Translations under genes and position numbers: made by a program
Shown: piece after piece, positions 1 through 7,758 of the stretch
Position numbering within the stretch: the stretch's first letter is position 1
Layout: every line of letters starts with the position of its first letter
Assembly (NCBI RefSeq): GCF_045862395.1
Contig: NZ_AP023087.1
Coordinates: forward strand, 930,001 to 994,000
DNA from: Marinicellulosiphila megalodicopiae
GTDB taxonomy: Bacteria > Pseudomonadota > Gammaproteobacteria > Pseudomonadales > Natronospirillaceae
Reading direction: 5' to 3'
Length of the DNA: 64,000 nucleotides
The notes under the pieces: model-generated
What the model was told of the DNA's origin: nothing
The model's input: the letters and a program-made list of their open reading frames with translations, nothing else
Database searches by the model: none

Positions 1-12
1 AATTAGGTCTAA

Positions 13-273
13 TTATTTATTTACCTTTGGCTTGTCGTTGCTTCGGCTTTTATTTGAAGGGTTGTCAGTTTTTCTAGGTGCATTTTTAAGCGAAGCGGTT
101 TGATTTATTTGATCAGGTTTTGGGCTCTGCTCTTTTTGACTTGAGCTTTTTTTGTCTGTGATTGATTGAGCTTTAGCTGCAAATGAATCTTTTGATACTT
201 TGCCATTATTTTTTCTAGCTTCTGCGCTTTGAATTCGTTTAGCAGCGGCTTGGTCTAATGTAGATTTACTCAT
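13..273 (-). CDS. small basic protein with seed-maturation-protein-like motif
   Basis: Encodes 86 residues, very rich in Lys, Ser, Asn and Gln and probably largely disordered. The first 35 residues (AAAKRIQSAEARKNNG, then SFAAKAQS) resemble the short SMP (seed maturation protein) motif found in small proteobacterial proteins of unknown function; this is from memory of the family and not proven. The start is supported by a Shine-Dalgarno-like AAAGGTAAA just upstream on the minus strand. There is no signal peptide or membrane segment. It is divergent from the next gene. The stop codon lies beside a short inverted repeat (AATTAG/CTAATT, 1-14) at the window edge. Function unknown. Confidence 0.6.
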   Translation of the reverse strand: MSKSTLDQAAAKRIQSAEARKNNGKVSKDSFAAKAQSITDKKSSSQKEQSPKPDQINQTASLKNAPRKTDNPSNKSRSNDKPKVNK

Positions 274-301
274 GGTATTTACCTTTATATAATAAATGAA
301 T

Positions 302-332
302 GTCTTTGTTTTGCTCGCTAGCTAGCAAAGAC
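302..332. promoter_or_regulatory. inverted repeat in divergent intergenic region
   Basis: GTCTTTG at 302-308 pairs with CAAAGAC at 326-332, and the loop contains a further GCTAGCTAGC palindrome. It lies between two divergent small genes, so it could be an operator or an RNA hairpin. Nothing else supports either role. Confidence 0.3.
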
Positions 333-363
333 AAACTAAATATACGCAATAGGAATGGGACAA

Positions 364-699
364 ATGGGGACAGATGATAGCGAAATATTAAAAAAACAAA
401 TTAAAATGGTAATTGGTCAACTTGGTTGGAAGATGAATCAACTTGCAAGGGTGATATATACCGAAGAGCATGAAATTGATAATGATGATGAAATTAAACG
501 GTTCGAAGAAACGTTTAAAAAACAATTTCAAAGAAAGTCAGATAACACAGAGCGGTTTAAGCGTTATTTGAGAATAATTTCTATGCATCCAGATTTTGTT
601 AGGTTAGATATGGTTTTACCCGTATATGTTGAAAATGAACGTTTATCTAAACGTATGATCGACAAAATGAAAAATATTTCGAAGTTGATTGATGAATAA
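364..699 (+). CDS. conserved hypothetical protein
   Basis: A charged, helix-rich protein of 111 residues. It resembles a small uncharacterised family seen in marine gammaproteobacteria, with a conserved opening (KKQIKMVIGQLGWKMNQLA) and a FKRYLRIISMHPDF-type segment; this is recognition from memory. An upstream ATG at 355 directly abuts AGGA (351-354), whereas the ATG at 364 has that AGGA at a normal distance of nine bases, so 364 is chosen. There are no membrane segments. The opening could suggest a DNA-binding helix-turn-helix, but this is not clear. It is divergent from the SMP-like gene, with an 80-base gap before the next, damaged ORF. Confidence 0.6.
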   Translation: MGTDDSEILKKQIKMVIGQLGWKMNQLARVIYTEEHEIDNDDEIKRFEETFKKQFQRKSDNTERFKRYLRIISMHPDFVRLDMVLPVYVENERLSKRMIDKMKNISKLIDE

Positions 700-789
700 T
701 GATGGCTCATCGTTTAAAGTCCCTGTTAATATTTAATTATCAAAAAATATTTTCCAGTAAAACCTAATTAAAAACGAGGTTGATCAAAC

Positions 790-1068
790 ATGAATCAAAA
801 TAACGCTCTACTTGAAACATTCAAATCAAACGGCCTAATCAAACTAAAAAACGCCCTTAACAAAAATGATGTGTCTACATTACAAAAAAATATCTGGAAA
901 GAAATCTACAACAAACTTGATATCGAATTAGCCAAACCAGAAACTCATGAAATACTTTGATGTATACTGCCTTTAGAAGCTAAAAAGGATGGTGAGCTAT
1001 TTAAACCAAGTGAAGAAGAAAAGAAAAAATGGGATGATGCAATGAAACTCTTTCGATATGCTAAATAA
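790..1068 (+). pseudogene. 93-codon ORF broken by one in-frame TGA
   Basis: From the ATG at 790 the frame runs 56 codons to TGA at 958-960, then stays open in the same frame for a further 35 codons to TAA at 1066-1068. The first part (ETFKSNGLIKLKNALNKNDV) looks like the start of a phytanoyl-CoA dioxygenase-type protein. The second part is charged (LFKPSEEEKKKWDDAMKLF). A region similar to a ribosome-binding site (AAACGAGG) lies about 13 bases upstream of the ATG. It is either a truncated gene, a small intact 56-residue gene followed by remnant, or a readthrough ORF. The next gene, rhuM, starts 38 bases downstream. Confidence 0.4.
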
Positions 1069-1106
1069 ACGTAAAAACTCAAACCAAAAACTTCAGGAGT
1101 CATTAA

Positions 1107-2132
1107 ATGACTGACCTCCCACCACAAGCCCCAAAAGGCGAATTCATTTTATTCCAAAGCAACGATGGCACAGCAAAGGTTGAATGTCGCTTTGAATTGG
1201 ATACTTTATGGTTGTCGCAGGCGATGATGTGTGACCTGTATGGCAAAGCTAAGGCGACCATTAGTGAACATATAAGTAACGTATTAAGCGAAGGTGAGTT
1301 AGATGAAAATTCAGTTGTTCGGTTTTACCGAACAACTGCCGCTGACGGCAAACCTTATAATGTGAAACACTTTAGTTTGCCAATGGTAATAGCCGTGGGT
1401 TACCGAGTTCGCTCAGCCCGTGGTACGCAGTTTAGAAAGTGGGCCACTCAAACCTTGCAGGAATATTTAGTCAAAGGTTTTGTCATGGATGACGAACGAT
1501 TAAAAAATCCACCTGTAGGTGATTCTGCAGTGCCTGATTATTTTGACGAAATGCTTGAGCGCATTCGTGATATTCGTGCAAGCGAACGCCGTGTGTATTT
1601 GCGGGTAAAAGAGATTTTTACCATGGCGGCGGATTATGAACCCTCTAGTAAAGACACCAATCGATTTTTTCAAAGTATTCAAAATAAGTTGCACTTTGCC
1701 AGCACAAACATGACGGCTGCTGAATTGATTGCGGCACGTGTTGATGCCAAAAAACCAGACATGGGTTTAACCTGCTTCAAAGGCGATGAAGGACGTAAAA
1801 CCGATGTGACCATTGCTAAAAATTACCTGAAAGAAGATGAAATTAAAACTCTGAATCGTATTGTGGTTATGTGGCTTGATTATGCCGAAGACCAAGCACT
1901 GCGCCGTAAACAGGTATTGTTAAACGACTGGCATCAAAAGCTGGATCAGTTTTTAGAATTTAATGAGCGAGATGTATTGCAAGGTTCGGGTTCGCTTACA
2001 AAAAAAGAAGCGGATGAAAAAGCCAAACACAGTTACGACCAGTTTTCTCAAAATCGAAGACAGTTAAAAGAAGCTGAGGGCGCACTAGCAAATATAAATG
2101 CTTTAAATGCGATAGCCAAAAAGAAGTTATGA
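1107..2132 (+). CDS. rhuM: RhuM family protein
   Basis: A 341-residue, full-length member of the RhuM ('virulence RhuM') family. The conserved order is visible: an N-terminal FILFQSNDG, an HTH-like WLSQAMMCDLYGKAKATISE, then FRKWATQTLQEYLVKGF, DYFDEMLERIRDIRASERR, and the C-terminal TDVTIAKNYL and LNRIVVMWLDYAEDQA. It begins after a good ribosome-binding site (CAGGAG). The biochemical role of the family is unknown. Such genes often sit next to type I restriction-modification loci or in genomic islands. No hsd genes are visible here, so this copy may be an orphan. It follows a damaged small ORF and precedes a decayed repeat region. Confidence 0.85.
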   Translation: MTDLPPQAPKGEFILFQSNDGTAKVECRFELDTLWLSQAMMCDLYGKAKATISEHISNVLSEGELDENSVVRFYRTTAADGKPYNVKHFSLPMVIAVGYRVRSARGTQFRKWATQTLQEYLVKGFVMDDERLKNPPVGDSAVPDYFDEMLERIRDIRASERRVYLRVKEIFTMAADYEPSSKDTNRFFQSIQNKLHFASTNMTAAELIAARVDAKKPDMGLTCFKGDEGRKTDVTIAKNYLKEDEIKTLNRIVVMWLDYAEDQALRRKQVLLNDWHQKLDQFLEFNERDVLQGSGSLTKKEADEKAKHSYDQFSQNRRQLKEAEGALANINALNAIAKKKL

Positions 2133-2259
2133 TGAAATGCATAATTATTCAATTAGTCATTGCGCTGCACGATGACTTTTTAGATCAACGATTAATAGGC
2201 GTTTAAATGCTCACCATCCATACCACCAAAGCCTGTAAAGAATTTTTTACTCTAACCAA

Positions 2260-2457
2260 AAGAAGCTACTTGCACATACACACTAAGCCTCAAATAAACC
2301 GAGTAAAAAATAAGTCTAAACCGCTGGATCTGCAAATATTACTGCGCAAATTTGAGGAAGATGTTTTTTTGGGTGTCATTTACTGCAACAAAGTTTGGAT
2401 AGTTTTGTTTGCCTAAAGCAAAACCTACAATTTAAAAGTGGGTGTCCTTTGTTGTTT
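2260..2457. repeat. dispersed ~190-bp repeat, copy A
   Basis: Starts with GAAGCTACTTG and ends with CAATTTAAAAGTGGGTGT. It closely matches 7183-7380 and partly matches 25669-25780. Near its 3' end it holds an imperfect hairpin (TTTTG...GCAAAA). A 69-codon ORF at 2207-2416 crosses the repeat boundary and is not kept in the other copies, so it is not called as a gene. Confidence 0.75.
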
Positions 2458-2481
2458 CCTTTGTTGTTTCCTTTGTTGTTT
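2446..2481. repeat. 12-bp tandem repeat, three copies
   Basis: CCTTTGTTGTTT is repeated three times without mismatch, directly at the end of dispersed repeat copy A. Confidence 0.9.
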
Positions 2482-2949
2482 CATTTGATAAATGAAAGGA
2501 ATTAAATGTCATTGTGTTAAATGGTTGTAAGTACTTACTTATTTTTAAGTGATGGAAATTGTTGAATATGCACTTGTGATTCACTTTTGGGATGGGTTAA
2601 GTTAAAGCCAATATTTAGATAAATTTAAAGTAACTAATCAGTTCACGCTAAAAATTGCACTGATCTGCGTTTAAAAATTATCAAAATTTTGTATGGAACA
2701 AGCTTTAACGACGATGAGTCGCTCCGAAGGGTGAAGCACAGGATATGCGGAATATTTATACATGAAAACTCACATTTTTTGCCTTGTTCAGCACGAATTT
2801 GATCGCTACAAGGAAGTAACTAATTAAAGCAATGCTTTGAGCTCGTTGCCGAGCGCAATCTGATCAGTTACAATTTAAATGACAATAAATGAAAAGTCGT
2901 GGTTTTTGGAATTAGCCATGTCATTTTAATTCAATCATAGGAAATAACC
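2482..2949. other. intergenic stretch without a recognisable gene
   Basis: No ORF with a plausible start is visible on either strand. The base composition of 2690-2880 is less AT-rich than the flanks and may be a decayed fragment. The last 20 bases hold the ribosome-binding site (AGGAAA) of the first pentapeptide-repeat gene. Confidence 0.4.
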
Positions 2950-4266
2950 ATGAACCAGCAAGAAGTAGATAATATATTAGCCCTGCATAAATTTAAATTA
3001 ATGGGCATTAATGACGATTTAATTAATCAGCATTTTGGCACCAATCAAGAAGATGGTGAGCAACGCAGTTATAAGTTAAGTGACTTAGAAAGCAACCAGC
3101 TTGATTTTTCTAATAAAAAACTACGAAATGTGAAGTTTAAGTGTGTCGATTTATCTAATGCTAATTTTGAGGGCGCAGATTTAAAAGGCTCTAAGTTTTT
3201 AAATGTAAATATATCCAATGCAAACTTCAAAAATGCAAAATTTAAAGGGGCGGTTTTTTATAATGCCTGTTTAAAAAACACTGATTTGTCTGAGGCAATC
3301 TTTACGTCTGCAAGATTTGAAAATTGTGAATTGGATGGCGTTAACTTAAGCCAGTCCAAATTTAACAATGCTGACTTTTTTCGAAGCGGTATTATCGACA
3401 GTAATTTAGAGTTAATCTCGTTGTATCAAGCAACATTTAAGTTATGCAATATTGCTGATTGTTCGTTTAAAGAGGCAGATTTGTCTGATGCTTCAATTTA
3501 TGAGTCGAGCTTTGAAAACGTTAACTTTGAACAAACTAAATTCTTAAAGCTATATGTTGATAGCAGTTCATTTAAAAAGGCAACATTTAACACACTGGAT
3601 ATGACTGAAGTTCGAATTGAAACCAGTGAGTGGATTGATGTTAGTTTTGTTGGCGTAACGGCTACGGATATTCGTTATGGAAATTGTCATTTTGAAAATG
3701 TGGAATTTAAATCATCGAAGATCACGGATTTCTATTTTGAAGAAGCGGCATTAACTAACGTCACTTTTAATAGTGTTGAGCTTAATGATGGGCAATTCTA
3801 TCGTGTGAATGTGGCTCAATCTTCAACAGAATCGGTTGATAGTTTTATTGAGTGTCAATTTACCAAGGTTCGTTTTGAGTGTGCGAATTTAAATAGAATT
3901 AATTTCTTAAAGAGTAAAATCAACAGCACAACCATTACATCAAGTAATTTCACTGAGACAAAATTTGATGAATGTGTGTTAACAGAATTTCAATGTAATC
4001 GCTCAAATTTGTCCAATGCATACTTTATATATAGCCCTATTAATGATTTCTCCCTTTATTATAAAACCCTTATGCATGGTGTTCAGTTTGAAGAATCTGA
4101 AATTATAGATGCAAGGTTTAATGATTCTGAATTTGATGGAAGTAATCTTTTAAATATGAGAAAAGAAAAAAATTCCAATAATTATTACCCAAGATCTGAC
4201 GATGATGAAGTTGAGTCTGCTGGATTGTTTGGTTTTCTTCGTTCGTTTTTCAAAAAATCTGCTTAA
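2950..4266 (+). CDS. pentapeptide-repeat protein
   Basis: A 438-residue protein. From about residue 45 to 400 it is built of pentapeptide repeats, A(D/N)LXX/XXF type (for example LSNANFEGADLKGSKF, NFKNAKFKGAVF), which fold as a right-handed quadrilateral beta-helix. The N-terminal 40 residues (MNQQEVDNILALHKFKL) are shared in style with the next gene. The C-terminus is charged and ends FGFLRSFFKKSA. There is no signal peptide. Family roles range from gyrase protection (Qnr/MfpA-like) to effectors and scaffolds; nothing here decides between them. Good ribosome-binding site AGGAAATAACC. The next gene follows after 35 bases and is probably co-transcribed. Confidence 0.85.
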   Translation: MNQQEVDNILALHKFKLMGINDDLINQHFGTNQEDGEQRSYKLSDLESNQLDFSNKKLRNVKFKCVDLSNANFEGADLKGSKFLNVNISNANFKNAKFKGAVFYNACLKNTDLSEAIFTSARFENCELDGVNLSQSKFNNADFFRSGIIDSNLELISLYQATFKLCNIADCSFKEADLSDASIYESSFENVNFEQTKFLKLYVDSSSFKKATFNTLDMTEVRIETSEWIDVSFVGVTATDIRYGNCHFENVEFKSSKITDFYFEEAALTNVTFNSVELNDGQFYRVNVAQSSTESVDSFIECQFTKVRFECANLNRINFLKSKINSTTITSSNFTETKFDECVLTEFQCNRSNLSNAYFIYSPINDFSLYYKTLMHGVQFEESEIIDARFNDSEFDGSNLLNMRKEKNSNNYYPRSDDDEVESAGLFGFLRSFFKKSA

Positions 4267-4301
4267 TGGATTTTATCAATTATAGTTAAAAGGGTAATAA
4301 T

Positions 4302-5243
4302 ATGAATCAGCAAGATGTGAATAATAAATTATTTCAGTATGCCGTTAATTTAAAAAATAATACGCAAGATGTTTCTCTGTTGGACTTTTCTGGTGAACAA
4401 CTTGAGGGCTTAACGTTTGAAAATCTAGAAGTAAATGATATAAATTTTAAAGGCGCCAATTTAAAAAATGCAATATTTAGAAATTTTGAAGCGTTTAATA
4501 TCAATTTTGAAGGCGCCAATTTAGATAATGTTCAAGTTGAAAATTCTCATTTGAATGGTAAGCGCGAAGGTAATATTGACGAGGCCAGTTTTAAAGGGGT
4601 AAATATTAAAAATACATCCATGCAACAATTTAATGCAGAAAATACTGATTTTACCGATGCAGAATTGGAGAGAGTTCAAATTCATTATGTGGATTTTGAT
4701 CGTGCAGTATTAAAAAATACTTCATTAAAAAATATGGAGCTCCAAAGCTGTAATTTTGATAATGCTAATTTTACAGGTTCTCAATTTAAAAGTGCTGTTT
4801 TGTCTTGTGTGAAATTTGATGCAGGTCAGTTTGATAATGCTCAATTAATCAATATGAACATTGATGAGGCCGAGTTTTTAAATACTAAATTTAACGCCAC
4901 TAAAATTAGAAACAGTGACTTGTCTGTCGATTTAACTGGCGTTAATTTTACTGATGTGTTATTTGAAAATACTCAAGTAAAGCAAAATAATTCAGAGTGC
5001 AAAAAAGCGATCTTTAAAGATGTGGTTGTGAGAAATTCATATTTCGGTGATTTAGAATATATGAAGTCTGAAATGTTTAATATGGTTTTTGAAAATTCGC
5101 AGATGAATTTTGATGACATTGGAAAAGGAATTAAAATTACAGGCATGAAATTATTAAATACTAATATAGATGGATTTGATTTGGATGACGATGACCAAGT
5201 GGTAGGGGAATTTGGTTTAGTACATGAGAATTGCACGTTTTAA
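4302..5243 (+). CDS. pentapeptide-repeat protein, paralogue of the preceding gene
   Basis: A 313-residue protein with pentapeptide repeats over most of its length (INFKGANLKNAIF, INFEGANLDNVQV, CNFDNANFTGSQF). Its start MNQQDVNNKL matches MNQQEVDNIL of the gene before it, so the two are probably a tandem duplication that diverged. There is no signal peptide and the C-terminus is acidic. The ribosome-binding site is AAGGG. A terminator-like hairpin follows at 5334-5360, so the pair forms a bicistronic unit. Specific function is unknown. Confidence 0.85.
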   Translation: MNQQDVNNKLFQYAVNLKNNTQDVSLLDFSGEQLEGLTFENLEVNDINFKGANLKNAIFRNFEAFNINFEGANLDNVQVENSHLNGKREGNIDEASFKGVNIKNTSMQQFNAENTDFTDAELERVQIHYVDFDRAVLKNTSLKNMELQSCNFDNANFTGSQFKSAVLSCVKFDAGQFDNAQLINMNIDEAEFLNTKFNATKIRNSDLSVDLTGVNFTDVLFENTQVKQNNSECKKAIFKDVVVRNSYFGDLEYMKSEMFNMVFENSQMNFDDIGKGIKITGMKLLNTNIDGFDLDDDDQVVGEFGLVHENCTF

Positions 5244-5333
5244 ACTGTGTATTGATGATAAAATGTATTTACAATCTAGAATACTTTTAGCGTAATTGTT
5301 TTGGTTCTAAACAGAGGTGTTTTATTTTAAAAA

Positions 5334-5360
5334 GGCTAATGATTATTAGTCTTTTTTTTT
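5334..5360 (+). terminator. intrinsic terminator after the pentapeptide-repeat pair
   Basis: GGCTAAT (5334-5340) pairs with ATTAGTC (5345-5351), including one G-U pair, and is followed by a run of nine T. Confidence 0.75.
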
Positions 5361-5444
5361 GTAAGCAATTCAGTTTATTTAAAGAACTTTTGAGTAGCGA
5401 CTTAAATGCTGTGCATCAGTGGTTAGGATAGGTTATTGATATTA

Positions 5445-5465
5445 CGCGGATTCAAATCCGAAGTG
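5445..5465. repeat. solo copy of an IS30-family terminal sequence
   Basis: These 21 bases (starting CGCGGATTCAAATCCG) are identical to the outer end of the IS30-family element at 53315-54413. No transposase lies next to them. They may be a scar of excision or recombination, or a target-like site. Confidence 0.6.
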
Positions 5466-5530
5466 AAGCTACTTGGAAGCTACTTGGACATGCACACTTA
5501 GCCATGCACAAAGGGTTAGACATACTGGCT
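5466..5530 (+). repeat. partial copy of dispersed repeat / recombinase-tail-like fragment
   Basis: AAGCTACTTGGA is present twice, and the second copy continues into ATGCACACTTAGCC, matching the left end of repeat copies A and B. In one frame it reads KLLGHAHLAMHKGLDILAY and then stop, which resembles the LLGH box near the C-terminus of tyrosine recombinases. This is only a short fragment. Confidence 0.4.
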
Positions 5531-5768
5531 TATTAATAAAATAGTACGAGTGTTTGGTTTAACTTGTTCATTATAATTAGATATTTTTGAATTCGCTATT
5601 CGTACTGTGCCCTATTGTACAGATGACAATTTAGGGTATGACTCTAAAATTTCAAAGATTTCGACTCTCTTGAAATTCTATAGAACTTCTATATTCTAAG
5701 TTACTTTCCAGAAAATTTAATAAGAGAGTGTAAAATGTTTAAGAGTCAAAATTTTTTCGTTTATATGT

Positions 5769-7043
5769 ATGTTCTTAATGATGGGGGCATTGCAATCATG
5801 TGTTGATAGTAAAGACTTTAATGCTAAAGACCGTGTCCCTGAATTGGTCATGCCAGAAGGCGGTCAGCTTTATTTTGAAATCGGCGAAGAGGCAAGCTAT
5901 ATATTTCAAAATAATGGTGGGCTACCAAATGAGTGTTGGATTCCAGTTTCTTCATCATTACCAGCAGGGCTAGCTATTAAAGTAACAGACGATGGATTAA
6001 GTTGTGAAATTTATGGTTACCCAATTGATAAAGCTGTTGAATTTCCTACTATTATTTCCACTAACAATTACTCACGCTGGATAGAATCTGAATTAAATTT
6101 AACCATTAACATAAACTCTGAAGCACCTTATTTTAAGAAATTACCCAAATTAATTCGGATGTTTCGTAATATGGACATACCTACCATACATCTAAATAAT
6201 GGGAGTGATGCCACCATTACAAAATGTGCAATTGATAATATGCCAAGCTGGATGATAATTTTGAAATCGGAAGATAGTCAAAGCTGTATTATCACAGGAC
6301 ATCCTACACAATTGCAGTATGAAGAGACTTTTCAAATACATGCAAGCTCATCTACAGGGGACAGATCCATTGACTTTACGTTTGAAGTAGTGGATCAGTT
6401 TCCTACGCAAATCACAGTGGACACTACAATCAGTAGCAATCCATCGGTAGAGATTCGGGCTCAGCCTTTCAATGATGTTCAACCTGATCATTATTATAAC
6501 TTTCATATCGATTGGGGGGATGGATCGACAGATTCTAATCTTAATAAAAGTATCACTCATCACTATTTGGAGCATCGAGTTTATAATATTTCTATATCGG
6601 GTTATTTTCCTTCGTTAGCATTTAGTCCCAAATTAATAGCTGTTGATTGCTGGGGAAACCAACAGTGGAAAAGTATGGCAGGTATGTTTCAATCAAACAC
6701 TAATTTAGCAAATGGTTTTAATTCTTCAGATCAGCCAGATGTATCATTTGTAACCAGCTTGAGTGATATGTTTAAATTTTCAAATTTTAATGATGATATT
6801 AGTCAGTGGGATGTATCATCTGTACAAAGTATGGACAGAATGATGGGTTACCCGTCGAGCAACCAAAAATTTTCCACAACCAACTATGATGCACTTTTAC
6901 AAAGTTGGAGCCAGTTAAATTTACAGCGCGATGTTACTTTTGACGCTGGCGCAAGTACGTATTCTGAAAGTTTACAGTCAGCACGAGATATTTTAACCAA
7001 TAATTTTGGTTGGCATATCAATGATGGTGGGATGGTTCCTTAA
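5769..7043 (+). CDS. BspA-like LRR / PKD-like surface lipoprotein with broken leader
   Basis: Open from ATG 5769 (424 residues). That ATG has no ribosome-binding site, whereas ATG 5735 has one (AAGAGAG) but is out of frame. Deleting one T from the T6 tract at 5752-5757 joins 5735 to this frame and gives a lipoprotein leader with Cys at position 22, exactly as in four other lipoproteins of the island. Downstream are Ig/cadherin-like segments, a PKD-like stretch (FHIDWGDGSTDSN...HHYLEHRVYNI), then DUF285/BspA-type repeats (SLSDMFKFSNFNDDIS, WDVSSVQSMDRMM). It is probably outer-membrane anchored and adhesive if expressed. The leader frameshift may be real, phase-variable or a sequence error. Confidence 0.7.
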   Translation: MFLMMGALQSCVDSKDFNAKDRVPELVMPEGGQLYFEIGEEASYIFQNNGGLPNECWIPVSSSLPAGLAIKVTDDGLSCEIYGYPIDKAVEFPTIISTNNYSRWIESELNLTININSEAPYFKKLPKLIRMFRNMDIPTIHLNNGSDATITKCAIDNMPSWMIILKSEDSQSCIITGHPTQLQYEETFQIHASSSTGDRSIDFTFEVVDQFPTQITVDTTISSNPSVEIRAQPFNDVQPDHYYNFHIDWGDGSTDSNLNKSITHHYLEHRVYNISISGYFPSLAFSPKLIAVDCWGNQQWKSMAGMFQSNTNLANGFNSSDQPDVSFVTSLSDMFKFSNFNDDISQWDVSSVQSMDRMMGYPSSNQKFSTTNYDALLQSWSQLNLQRDVTFDAGASTYSESLQSARDILTNNFGWHINDGGMVP

Positions 7044-7121
7044 TATTATATTGATTTATAAAATATTAGATTCTAATTTGAAGTATAGAATCAAGTGAAT
7101 GTAAATTAAGTACCTAAAAAA

Positions 7122-7150
7122 TATGTTTACTCAAATATTGAGTAAACATA
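7122..7150. terminator. perfect 13-bp hairpin after the BspA-like gene
   Basis: TATGTTTACTCAA and its exact complement are separated by ATA. It lies 80 bases after the stop codon. The T-run after it is weak, and an A-run precedes it, so it may act on either strand. Confidence 0.55.
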
Positions 7151-7182
7151 TTATAGAGTCAATCTACAAAGCCCCTTTCATT

Positions 7183-7380
7183 AAGAAGCTACTTGGACAT
7201 GCACACTAAGCCTCAAATAACTTAGGTAAAAAATAAGTCTAAACCGCGTTGGATCTGCAAATATTACTGCGCAATTTTTGGAAGACGTTTTTTAGGCTGT
7301 CATTTACGGCAACAAGATTTGGATAGTTTTGTTTGCCTAAAGCAAAGCCTACAATTTAAAAGTGGGTGTTATTTGTTGCT
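7183..7380. repeat. dispersed ~190-bp repeat, copy B
   Basis: Closely matches 2260-2457 along its whole length (GAAGCTACTTGGACATG ... AATTTAAAAGTGGGTGT). It lies immediately before a truncated luxR-type gene remnant, so it may mark a recombination boundary. Confidence 0.75.
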
Positions 7381-7464
7381 TATTTTTTGCATTTTTGCCT
7401 TATTTGTTGTCCACAGATTCAACAAAATGAAAACACATATATGTCATTGATTGTTAGAGATTAC

Positions 7465-7609
7465 TCGAACACTGCAATGTGTGCTCAAAAAAATAACCGA
7501 AAATACAGGGCGTGAATATATAAAGCGCATATATTACAAAACAGGTTGTAAGAATTTATTTGAATTAATGAATTTAATTTGTTCTTTGCCACTGTCGCAG
7601 ACTAAATAA
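7465..7609 (+). pseudogene. C-terminal remnant of a LuxR-type regulator
   Basis: Translating the frame that ends with TAA at 7607-7609 gives CVLKKITENTGREYIKRIYY and then KTGC, followed by ELMNLICSLPLSQ. This aligns with the helix-turn-helix end of the intact regulator at 24164-25309 (TIREYIKRIYQKTGC, SLMNLLCSLP). The recognition-helix region has a small deletion and everything upstream is lost. It is a clear gene remnant, beside repeat copy B. Confidence 0.75.
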
Positions 7610-7621
7610 TTTTATATTTTA

Positions 7622-7639
7622 TACCCCTAATATTGGGAC
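7622..7639 (+). promoter_or_regulatory. candidate LuxR-type operator, site 1
   Basis: TACCCCTAATATTGGGAC lies 120 bases before the first scaffold lipoprotein gene. The same core recurs at 18829, 19139 and 24017, and more loosely at 23228. TACCCCT resembles the heptamers bound by NarL/LuxR-type HTH proteins. Confidence 0.5.
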
Positions 7640-7758
7640 TTTCATTTTGTTGCTTAATTCTTTATTGTACGGAGCAAATTACTTTATAACTCCTGCACAA
7701 TATTCTAACTCTGTTCAATTTGGTTCAATATTATATTCGTTTATTAAAATGAGAAATT

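Noticed and set aside
958..960. Selenocysteine codon
   Set aside because: No SECIS-like hairpin is apparent directly after the TGA and no selenoprotein family was recognised.
2207..2416. 69-codon plus-strand reading frame
   Set aside because: It crosses the border of a dispersed repeat and the frame is not kept in the other copies.
2400..2445. Integron attC site in the dispersed repeat
   Set aside because: The hairpin is AT-rich and lacks the GTTRRRY/RYYYAAC core pair.
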